Shown in pieces: positions 11,381-20,069 of a DNA stretch of 48,673 nt. The notes beneath the pieces are model-generated. The model had not been told where the DNA came from, did not search any database, and was given only the letters and a program-made list of their open reading frames with translations. The translations under genes and the position numbers were made by a program. Origin of the DNA: Chromera velia (lineage: Eukaryota > Sar > Chromeraceae); assembly GCA_018398765.1 (NCBI GenBank), contig JAHBMJ010000400.1:1-48673 (forward strand), read 5' to 3'. Every line of letters starts with the position of its first letter. Within the stretch, counting starts at the first letter, position 1.

Positions 11381-12898
11381 CTAAATGCTCAGCTTGAGTG
11401 GAGCTGTGCACTCTGTCACCTGACAGAATGCTTCTTTTCCATCTACCTTCACTGCTCCTTTGCACCCTCTCAGATGCTTCAAGGGCCTGATCGGGAAGCG
11501 CCGGGTGTGGCAGAAGTCTGAAGAGATGAAGAGTTCATGTGCCCCGCTGTCCAGTAAAACTCTCACCAACGTCCCCTCCAAGATCCCCTGAAACCGAATC
11601 TGATTCATTCTCGGCCGAGGCGCTTGAACTTCATCGATGGCCCTAACAATAGTAACTGTATATGGCGCGTTGAAATCTTCTCTTTCAACTACCTGCAGTG
11701 AGGGATGATTCGGGGGAAAGGGCATAATATACACAGGAGCATTCTCGTAGCTGCCGTCATCAGGGTAAATGAAGGAAGCACGCTGTCTGCCTCCTCTGCC
11801 TCCTGATAGTGGAGTGGAACGAGAACCCTGTGACTGCATCTGCGGTCGACCACCACCTGTACAACCTTGTGGCCACCATATCATACCCTGATTCCCCCCA
11901 AATCCCCATTGCTGACCTATGTATAGGTATGCTCTTTGCATGGGTGGGCTCAGTGATGGACCCCAACTGGCCGAGAACGACTCACGAGGAGGGAATGAAC
12001 CAGGAGAGCCCCTCCTCTCTCTGTTTGCAAGATTCCTCAAACAGCGGTCAGCTCTGTGTCCAGTCTTCCAGCAAACAAAACGTCTCTTTTCATCCAAAAG
12101 ACATCTCCTCTCTGCTGGAGAGATGTTGTATAGACGACAGACATTGGTCATTTCAACATCTCCTCCATTCCCTTCACCCTTGCCTTTCTCTTTATGTGGG
12201 TTGGGGTGGGACTCTCCCTTATGAATCACTCCATCTTCTTCCATTCTTTCAGCCAGATAGGCGGCTTCTATCACTTCTTGCAGCGTCTTTGGCTTCGCTT
12301 TACTAACCTCCTGCTGGATCTTCGCGAGCAAAGACTTCTTGTAGTAAAACAACAACTCCGCAGTCGTCATCTCTGTCAGCTGTGCCGCAGCGTGCAGGAA
12401 ATCATCGGAGTAAGTCTCAATGCCTTTCGAAGGAGAAAACTTCACTGCATACAGTTCCTTCCTCAAAATTTCCTGCTCCTTCGGGTTTACAAACTTTTTC
12501 TTCAGTGCCACAAACAAATCGTTGAGCGTGTTGACGACAATCCCCTGCTTCTCTTCCAAATGTTCAATATAGTTCTGCTGAACGTTGTTGAGATAGTTGA
12601 TCTACTGCCTTTCTACAGGCGTTCCAGTCAACCTGAAGTACCTCTTCACCTTATGAATGATCCATGAAGTGAGGTGCTTACGCTTGCTATCGAAGACATT
12701 GGGCTTGTTTATGGTGACGGCTCGAGAAAGAAGGACTCCAACTTCACCACCTGGCATAAGGTCCTCTGAAGGACGAGAGCAATCCTCCATTGGACTATCC
12801 TGTGGTGCAGAGGAAGGGGCACTCCTCTGCTTCACAAACGCTGACAGGCTGTGTACTTCTTGCTTAAGTATATCCAACCTTTGGAGTGGGTCAGACAT
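11381..12898 (-). pseudogene. gag-protease region of the Ty3/gypsy element
   Basis: It starts at ATG 12898 about 60 bases inside the PBS. A TAG at 12602 interrupts one continuous frame into 98- and 392-codon pieces. The region around 12550-12300 (FVALKKKFVNPKEQEILRKEL, then SDDFLHAAAQL) has the capsid-type helical pattern of retrotransposon Gag. A zinc knuckle follows near 12050 (VCWKTGHRADRC), but its first cysteine codon is CGT (Arg), so the CCHC motif is incomplete. Gly-, Arg- and Ser-rich sequence leads to an aspartic protease active site, LLDSGAHELFI, near 11560. A TAG at 11381 ends the frame although coding similarity continues beyond it as GYEQEIKFTLAEL and FLGMKWLE. Known of the family: Gag packages RNA and the protease matures the polyprotein; here both are defective. 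Confidence 0.9.
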
Positions 12899-12960
12899 GA
12901 CTGTTGTTCCGACTGAACAACACGTTGATTTTGATAGAAACTCTGTACGTGGCCATTGAT

Positions 12961-12981
12961 CTCAACCACGCCTCTGCTACC
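12961..12981 (-). promoter_or_regulatory. Primer-binding site, tRNA-iMet type
   Basis: On the minus strand GGTAGCAGAGGCGTGGTTGAG starts two bases inside the right LTR. It resembles the complement of the 3' end of eukaryotic initiator tRNA-Met, which ends in CTCTGCTACCA. This fixes element orientation and the 5' LTR. Confidence 0.85.
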
Positions 12982-12983
12982 GT

Positions 12984-13296
12984 TGTTATAGATATTACTA
13001 CAAACGAATAACGAGGCTTATAAACTTAAGACAAAGAAATCTGCCAGTTCAGTCTTGGTCTGTTTACTTCGTACATTGAAAACTCATACAACAATCTGGC
13101 TGTGACGTCATCAAACAACATTTAGTCTGCTACATAACAGCATGCAGCCTTTCCAATTTTAGTGGTAGCTAGGCATAGAGCGGTCCCATGACTGAGCCTT
13201 GAGGCCGGGCTGCACGCACTACGTGCTATCCACAAAAAATGCGTCCGCGCCGCCACTACTTCATACGTGATTGAGATTCTTCATACAAGTGCTACA
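12984..13296 (-). repeat. 5' LTR of the Ty3/gypsy element
   Basis: A 313-bp copy of the 6055-6347 LTR. It has an extra 20 bp near its outer end, flanked by a direct repeat of TTCATAC. Compared with the other LTR, 15 of 18 differences are C-to-T or G-to-A in this copy. Confidence 0.95.
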
Positions 13297-13301
13297 CTTT
13301 A
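13297..13301. repeat. Target-site duplication, right copy (CTTTA)
   Basis: Identical to 6050-6054 and directly outside the right LTR. Confidence 0.9.
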
Positions 13302-13391
13302 ATTTAGGCTTTAAAGTAATATACTGCGTACACTTAAATTTTATAATTTTGTGACGGATGTGATTCGGAATTTATTTTTTTAAAAAAAAAA

Positions 13392-13653
13392 AGTTTTCAG
13401 ATGCATGCTGGGGGCCCCCCCAACATGTTGGGGAAGGGGCGTTGGCACTCCACTTCCACGCCCAACGACTTTCCGGGGTCCGGATCAATTTGTTCGAAAT
13501 TCAGATTCAGATCTGATGAAATTCAGTCTGTCAGATCTGAATCTAAATTTCGAACAAATTGAATCGGGCCCCGGAAAGTCGTTGGGCATGCAAGTGAAGT
13601 GCCGGGGCCCCTTCTCCAACATGTTGGGGGCCCCCAGCATACATTTCAAAACT
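13392..13653. repeat. 262-bp near-perfect palindrome
   Basis: An imperfect inverted repeat with arms of about 120 bp around a short centre near 13517-13530. Matched landmarks are AGTTTT at 13392 with AAAACT ending at 13653, GCATGCTGGGGGCCCCC with GGGGGCCCCCAGCATAC, CCCAACGACTTTCCGG with CCGGAAAGTCGTTGGG, and TTGTTCGAAATTCAGATT with its complement. It has no ORF. It is likely a MITE or foldback element, about 95 bp from the retrotransposon. Confidence 0.9.
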
Positions 13654-14047
13654 GATGATTGAGGTTTTTGTTATGCATGCCGCGTCCCCGTGTATGAGGG
13701 GCGGATCTAGCCTAGTCTGTCAAAAGGTTCCGGTTTGTCCCGTCTGTTCTGAATCTAGGAACACTGCTCATTGATCACTTTTACTGCGGCTTATTTCTCA
13801 AGCGGCGGTAGAGTAGAACTTGGAGAATAACGAAAAGAGGAGAGAGGCAGGGCAAAAACTTTCTAAAAGTTTGTCCCCTTAATAAAGGCTACCCTTTGAC
13901 GGCAGAGAACAACTTCAAAGAGACCCCCCCCATTAATTTGCCCCTCATTTTCTCAACCTTCTTTTGTTCCTTTCCTTTCATGCGCTTGCCCCCCCCCTTT
14001 TTTCCCCTTCTTGTTTGTATACAAAGAATCAATTACAAAAGGATCGC
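13654..14047. other. Non-coding spacer
   Basis: No gene seen between the palindrome and the next ORF. It includes C-rich runs near 13926 and T/C-rich DNA at 13950-14010. Confidence 0.6.
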
Positions 14048-14485
14048 TTAGTTTGCGCCCTCCGAATCGAAAGACTCGGAAAACGCTGCGACCTCCCTAC
14101 CGAGAAGGCACTCAAGCTGGAAGGGCCCTCTGGTTCCCCTCCTGCTGTGAATTGAACAAAGAAGATTTGCGGCAACGAAATGCTGTAGCGTGCAGGAAAG
14201 AACTTTATAATACCGGTCCATCAGCCTTGTCTGCACTGCTTCGTCTCCCTCTCCTCCTCTCACTCTTCCAGCCCCCAACTTCGCTATCTCTTTCAAAAAA
14301 CGAATTGTCCCCTCTCTTGGTCTCCCATATGTCTCAAACACAAGAAGAACAAACCGAAATCCAATTTCATGACAGATCTCACCGTACCTGTCGTTTTTGA
14401 CCTTCTCCATCGCCTTTGCTGCCGACCTTGCTGTTTTTGCGAATCTTCGCAGGCGGTTGGCATCAATTGAGAATGGATGGGTCAC
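14048..14485 (-). CDS. Unrecognised 145-codon ORF, possibly a retroelement tail
   Basis: Uninterrupted minus-strand frame with charged, helix-like composition and a block reading DRYGEICHEIGFRFVLLVFE then TYGRP. The pattern of a tyrosine-containing helix, a short hydrophobic strand and 'ET(Y/F)G' reminds me of the C-terminal tail of some protist non-LTR reverse transcriptases. I cannot see RT motifs here, so that is a guess. The start is unclear (MTHPFSIDANRLRR at 14485), and no splice partners were found. It could be the 3' remnant of a truncated insertion, or spurious. Confidence 0.35.
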   Translation of the reverse strand: MTHPFSIDANRLRRFAKTARSAAKAMEKVKNDRYGEICHEIGFRFVLLVFETYGRPREGTIRFLKEIAKLGAGRVRGGEGDEAVQTRLMDRYYKVLSCTLQHFVAANLLCSIHSRRGTRGPFQLECLLGREVAAFSESFDSEGAN

Positions 14486-15134
14486 TGCGACGTCTCCTAG
14501 TACGGTGTCTCCTGATAGGATAAAAACTTATTTTTTTTTGTCCGAAATTAATCCGAATCAAGTGTGCTGTGCAAATTTCAGCTGAACGCGGTATAGTTGG
14601 AATCTCCTCTACAAATACGCATATTAGCCACCTTCCATCCCCTCTCTTTGGATGAGAGCGAACTAGAGAGAAGGGCTATCGGGGGGATATCGAACGAATC
14701 CAGAAATTTAAGTCGTCTATAACTCCTGCATGTTGCCGTCAACCTCAGATAACCTGTCGGGCCAAACAAACCCGGGCTGTGGAGCACCATCAAACGTCGT
14801 GGCCCGGGACCAGCTTGCTTGTGGGGCACTTATCTATTGCAGTGCATGCAGGGCTTCAATGCAAATTTCTTACTTGCGAGCCAACGCGTGCGGGCGTGCA
14901 AATTGCATGCGCTGTAAGATTGTCTGCATGACCTGCTTATATCCTGCTTATATACACGAATGATCAGTTGTGCAAAACCGTTTCTCCTCACCTTCTGTCC
15001 GTCCATTCATGATTACATTAAAGACCGCTCCTTCGACGTACATATATGTATTTTCTTCTGGCCTGAGGTAAAAGTTTATTTCCAAAGTCTTTCATTCAAA
15101 CAAGAAGACAAAGGTTGATTGCTTCCGGGCAAGC
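14486..15134 (+). promoter_or_regulatory. Probable 5' region of the receptor-kinase-like gene
   Basis: No supported ORF. It contains TGCATGC-type motifs at about 14843-14850 and 14904-14910, plus two GGAGAC-like boxes near 14490-14510 on the minus strand. The same heptamer lies upstream of the genes starting at 3822 and 33229. Promoter activity is inferred. Confidence 0.35.
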
Positions 15135-15862
15135 ATGGGAATTCTGTTGACAGCGCTCGTTACGCTTCTTTCTACTATTTACTCTCACACACTTCTGCCT
15201 GAGTGCTCATTGAAGGCACCCGAGTGGATGACAGCAAAGTTTGCACAGACCTGTCCCCAAGCCAGGGCTCTTTTTGGGAGTAGCCATCCTGAAAGTCCTG
15301 TAGAGTACGAGTTCCCTGTAGTTGGCATCAATAGCAAAGGCATGCTCATGTATGGAAACCAGGAACTGGGTATCGTTGCCTCCTTCTACTACAACACTCC
15401 TCAGGTTATTGGCCTTGGTGCGAAGGGCACCTTTCCTGACTCCATACCGGGGCTCTGGGTCTTCCATCAGGTTGAACATGAGAGAGCCCCCCCCAATATC
15501 CTTGCAATTCTTCAAGCCGACAGGGTGCGCTTCAGCTTCATGCCCCCAAATCGTGCCAAGTGGTTCATCTGTGGGGAGGAGAAGGAGATTGACTTCCACT
15601 GCGAAGGTTGGTATGGTGTGTCTGTCTTTTGAAAATTGTTCTGCGCAATGTTCGAATCCACTGTCATGGTTTCATGAAAGCTTTTCCTTTGTGCTTTCTG
15701 CAGTGAAAAGGGACGAGGCAGTATTCCACCCGCGGGAGCTTGAAAGTATACCCGGGGCTGCGAAGGGAAGGGAACCACACTTTTATGGGGAACGCCTAAG
15801 CTGCGGGCCAAAGGAAAGCTTACCGGTAGGTTTGTCGGACGGTCGAAGGGTCAGTTAGTCAT

Positions 15863-15895
<33 letters not shown>

Positions 15896-17451
15896 CAAGC
15901 AAGCACCCAGGCACCCAGTCAGTGAGTCACTTTGCATTTCTCTTTCTCCGTACATCAAGTCTCTTTGCCCTCTTCCTTCCTTCCTTCCTTCCTTCGTTCC
16001 TTCCTTCCTTCCTTCTTTCCTTCCTTCCTTCCACCCACCCATGCAGCCTTCCGTCCGTCGGTCCAACCACCCGTCTTTCTCCCCCTCGTTTGAGTCTCTG
16101 TCAGAGGCCATAAAACTTTGTGTACTCGGAAGTGCGCGAGCTTATATTGTCATGAAGACATTCACGCAACCGCTTTTGCCGTGTGCTCCCACAGGTGGAG
16201 AATGGCCAAAGAGGCGCTGGGGCCCTGCCGCACCAAGACCCACACGAGAGAATTGGAGGTCAGTGCAATGCATTGTCTGTGACATCCATAATTCTATTCC
16301 TCTCAGAGTTTTCTTGAGCTTTGACTCTTTGCTGGAGAGGGAATGGAAGAGGCCCGTACCAGAAAGATAAGCATCAGGCTGGAAACGGGAAAAGAAACCG
16401 GGGAGTGGGAGAGTGGGCGGGAGGGAGAAAAATGCAAATCGAAAAAACTTTTTGTCAAGACAAGCGTGTCAATTCGCGACCACCACTCCACCTGCTGGCT
16501 GGTGAGAGTCTAGGTGTAACGCGCTTGGATCCATCAGTGTCATTTTAAAAGACGCTGGTCGACATGTTATTGCTCTCCTCATGCCGTTGGTCTCTTTCCC
16601 GATTCAACCAGCTCACGTGCAGCACCTGAGTTCGACCTCGAGCTATACGTTCAGGCTTCTCTTCTGGCAGACAACGATTGGTCTGGTACCGTTACTCCGA
16701 ACGATGTTGTCAGGTCGGCATGGGGGGAAGGGAGAATGCATGAAGGATTTGATTGAGGACGGCAGGACTTAGTGAATAAACATAGACGAAAGCTTGCTGC
16801 ATGGTCTCCTTTTCTATTTTTTGTACGGGCATTCTGTTCGCGATCGATCGCCACAATTCGCATGCACTAGCTGGATGCACTCAATGTCAATCAACCTCCT
16901 GATGTGACGCAGATTCACCGTCACAGCAACCAACACGGGAAGTTCGGATCTGACGGGTGTCTCTTTGAGGAACAGCCGGGATGGGACGTCAATCTCCTCC
17001 AATATTATCTCGGTCAATAAGGCTTAGCCAGTAAATCAGCAAACTGACTTGAATATCTAGTCAGTTTACACCAAGATAAATCACCAAATCAGCCTGTCAA
17101 ACAGTCTCTCAGTCATCCAGAAGCCTTAGGCGATCTGCTATGAGTATGCATATACTATTCTGTGCGCGCATGTGTGTGAATGCAGCTGGCCTCCCTCCTG
17201 ATGTATATGGACGTGACCATTTCTCAGGCACATGCCGACGTCAGCAGTCTGTCTCTTGAGGGCATCGCAGTAGCTCTACAGAGCCAGATCAGTGCAGGGT
17301 GGTTGACGAAGACAACAACTGTGGTCGTGTCCCAAGGTCAGCTCTAAGTCTTTCAAGAGGTTTCATTTGTATCCCCATGCTAGTGTGATTGTCTGCTTGT
17401 GCCCCCAGAGCAAACCATGGGATGGCAATGCTACATAGTATTCCCTGTCAA

Positions 17452-17490
<39 letters not shown>

Positions 17491-20069
17491 CTCTCTCTCT
17501 CTCTCGCTCGCTCGCTCGCTCGCTCGCTCGTGTTTTTCATTTTTGAATGCTTTCCTGTACATGCAGTGTTTTTGCTTTAAAATTTTAGCTTGGGATTCTA
17601 AGTCTCTCTTCCTGTAAAAGGAGATGGCCCTACACCCTTGTCTATACACATATATGTGCAGGAACACGCAACCGTTACTTCTGCCCATCCGAGTGGAATT
17701 TGTTCTATCCAGGGAGAGGAGAGAACTCCTTCTTCGATCCCTCGGGCTCACTCCCTACTGCAAAAAGACTGTCTCCGCTTTCTGCCTTCTTCCGAGTCGC
17801 CATCCCCCTCTGCATCATTTTCTTCATGACAAGCATGGCACCGTCACTCACTCCTCAGCCGGAGATGACAACAGAACCTACCCGGCTAGCTGCCCGGCCT
17901 GCTCTTCTCCGATGTGGCCGCAAGGTCCTCAAACAATTGCAGAAACAGAAACAGAGGCAGCGGGACCCTCCAAAGAAACGCCCATCGATCGAAAGCCGTC
18001 TGCGCTGCTCACGGTCTACATCCATACAGATTTCCGACTCCTGGCTAAGCCCTCTTGAGGAGGTCTGTGGACCTCAGCCTCTTCCGATGAGAGCACACAA
18101 CCCCTTGGTCACCTGCCGTGTTCCTCGTGTATGCGCACCTGAGAATGTTGGGCGACCATCTCCACTTCTCCCCCCGGGGCTTGCCCATTTCCCTCCTCGA
18201 GTTGAACGACCACGAATGCCCTTCATCTCGTCACATGGACAGGCAAGCGCTGAACTGCTGTTGCAGAAATCAAGTTCTGCTCTCTCTGTCTCTTCGGGCT
18301 TCGGCTTCCCGGCAGAGCACTCAAGCTCTGAAGGTGTTGCTCCCTCCGTCCATCCTTCAGCAAAGCACTCAAGCTCTGAAGGTGTTGCTCCCTCCGTCCT
18401 TCCTTCAGCAGAGCCGTCAAGCTCTGAAAGTGTCGCCCCCTCCGTCCATCCTTCAGCAGAGCCGTCAAGCTCTGAAGGTGTCGCTCCTTCCGTCCTTCCT
18501 TCAGCAGAGCACTCAAGCTCTGAAGGTGTCACTCCCTCCGTCCTTCCTTCAGCAGAGCACTCAAGCTTTGAAGGTGTCGCTCCCTCCGTCTATCCTTCAG
18601 CAGAGCACTCAAGCTCTGAAGGTGTCGCTCCCTCCGTCCATCTTTTAGCAGAGCACTCAAGCTCTGAAGGTGTCGCTCCCTCCGTCCTTCCTTCAGCAGA
18701 GCACTCAAGCTCTGAAGGTGTCGCTCTCTCCGTCCTTCCTTCAGCAGAGCACTCAAGCTTTGAAGGTGTTGCTCCCTCCGTCCATCCTTCAGCAGAGTAC
18801 TCAAGCTCTGAAGGTGTCGCTCCCTCCGTCCTTCCTTCAGCAGAGCAGTCATTGACAAGCTCTGAAGATGTTGCCCCCTCCGTCCTTCCTTCAGCAGAGA
18901 ACTCAAGATTTCTGCTGGCTGAATCGGATGGTTTCGGTTTCAGGTTCCGAAGGGAGGACTCATACTCTCAGTCGGCTGACACCTTCAGCAATCATCCCCC
19001 AGGTCGTATCCTTGCCCCGCCTCCAGGCTTTTCAGAGGATTCTCAGACTAGCTCTGTGGTTGCCTCCCCTCCGGGGGCTGGGTTCGATCTGAATTCTCCC
19101 CCCACTCAGTCACTTGCCCCCTGGACGCCTAGTGAATTGGAGTCTTTGGTTGATGGAGGCGATCTGAATATCCTTTTCGCTTCAATGGGTCTGGGTCTCA
19201 GAGGGAGGATCGGCAGCGGGGGTGGTGGATGTGTGGTGAGAGTTGAAGTGATTGACTCAAGGGAGGTTTCCCCCCTTTCGAAAAGAAGCATGAGTCCCTC
19301 TCCAGAGAACGGGACTCTCTTAACAGTCAAGTTGTCTGGACTGTTTGAACTGTGGGCAAAAGAGAGGAGGGCATTGGAGGAAGGTTCCCACCTCCTTGAA
19401 AGGGACTGTGTGGTATTCTTGTGCGGCGGCTGCTATGACCTTGGGGGACGTCCCATTTTCCTGCTCGTTTGTGAGTTCTGTGAGGGAGGGGACCTCTCAC
19501 AGTTCATTACAGAAAGCTTCCCTCCGTCTCCAGGTGTGATGCGCGAGACGGAGCTCGCCAAAGAGGTCGCCTTCCTCGTGCATCGCGCTCAACTTCTGCA
19601 CGTGGTCCACAAGGACTTAAAAACAGGAAACCTTTTCGTGCGGGGATCGGGAGAGCTCTGTTGGGGTGATGTGTTAGAGTTAGAGCGCCTTCCTGAAGAC
19701 CCCTCTGCAAGCGTAACCCTCTCCGGAAGTATGTTCACTCCCGGTGCGTGTGTTCCATGGCTGGCGGATTTGTTGGGGAGTGACCGACCATCCATCCAGG
19801 TTGCTGCAGACAGGCTTCTCACAGCAGACCGATGGTCGCTGGGAATGACGTTGGTCTCAATGTTGATCCTCTTCAGGAGACTCTGGCACTTTTCGGTGCA
19901 GGGTTGGGGGTGGACATTTGACCATGAGGCGGTGAAAGATTTTGCAGACGTCTGTCGCCAGTGGAGGGAGCTGGCGGCCTGTAGGAGGGCGTCGTGGAGA
20001 CTGCGGACGGAGGCCCACTCGTTGACGAAGCACCCTCTTCTGCCTGTCATTAGAGCACTCCTGCGATAG
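15135..20069 (+). CDS. Receptor-like transmembrane protein with divergent kinase domain (multi-exon model)
   Basis: Model exons: 15135-15606 (or 15615), 15704-15825, 16195-16258, 16623-16713, 16913-17012, 17186-17336, 17409-about 17446, 17589-20069. Phases match at every junction; the weakest joins are after exons 1 and 7. The protein is about 1,170 residues. It starts with a signal peptide (MGILLTALVTLLSTIYS). Exon 4 has an EF-hand-like loop DNDWSGTVTPND. Exon 5 has FTVTATNTGSSDLTGVSL, like bacterial-type DUF11 beta-sandwich repeats. A hydrophobic segment LSAFFRVAIPLCIIFFMTSM (about 17778-17838) is followed by a Lys/Arg-rich stretch, suggesting a type I membrane protein. Twelve 16-residue repeats come next. 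The C-terminal kinase domain (about 19150-20060) shows GRIGSGGGG, a candidate ATP lysine in LLTVKLSG (19329), HKDLKTGN (19608-19631), GDV in place of DFG (19668), and DRWSLGMTLV (19827). Lys, catalytic Asp, Asn and metal Asp are present, but the DFG glycine and APE are not recognisable. If the last exon is a separate gene, its first ATG would be 17827. Confidence 0.65.
15866..16035. repeat. Intronic (GGCA)n and (CCTT)n microsatellites
   Basis: Perfect GGCA repeats at 15866-15897, then CCTT repeats at about 15975-16032, in the second intron of the receptor-like gene. Confidence 0.9.
17454..17530. repeat. (CT)n then (CTCG)n microsatellite
   Basis: CT repeat with a few T and G interruptions running into GCTC repeats, just after the tiny predicted exon near 17409-17446. 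It makes the true 3' end of that exon hard to place. Confidence 0.9.
18321..18905 (+). repeat. Twelve 48-bp coding repeats
   Basis: Tandem 48-base units encode SSSEGVAPSVLPSAEH with small variations (H, Y or L at the tenth residue; H, P, Y or Q at the end). Eleven units are regular; the last two are joined by a short SLT insertion. They fall between the membrane segment and the kinase domain, and the Ser/Pro/Glu content suggests a disordered linker. Confidence 0.95.

Larger units (their letters stand above)
6055..13296 (-). mobile_element. Decayed Ty3/gypsy (chromovirus-like) LTR retrotransposon
   Basis: A full-length element of about 7.2 kb on the minus strand, so its 5' end is at the right. 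It has two LTRs beginning TG and ending CA on the plus strand, a perfect CTTTA target duplication, a primer-binding site next to the right LTR, a purine tract next to the left LTR, and gag-protease-RT-RNase H-integrase order. Integrase after RNase H places it in Ty3/gypsy (Metaviridae); the integrase is followed by a GPY/F-like module and a possible chromodomain-like tail, suggesting a chromovirus. Coding is interrupted by more than a dozen in-frame stops and at least one frameshift, and metal-binding cysteines are lost, so this copy is not autonomous. A 643-bp foldback element has inserted at 7187-7829. The segment 6365-7186, between LTR and that insertion, holds no recognisable domain. Confidence 0.95.

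Noticed and set aside
8001-12959. Several plus-strand frames of 80-165 codons across the retrotransposon
   Set aside because: They are antisense shadows of the gag and pol frames, which carry all recognisable motifs on the minus strand.
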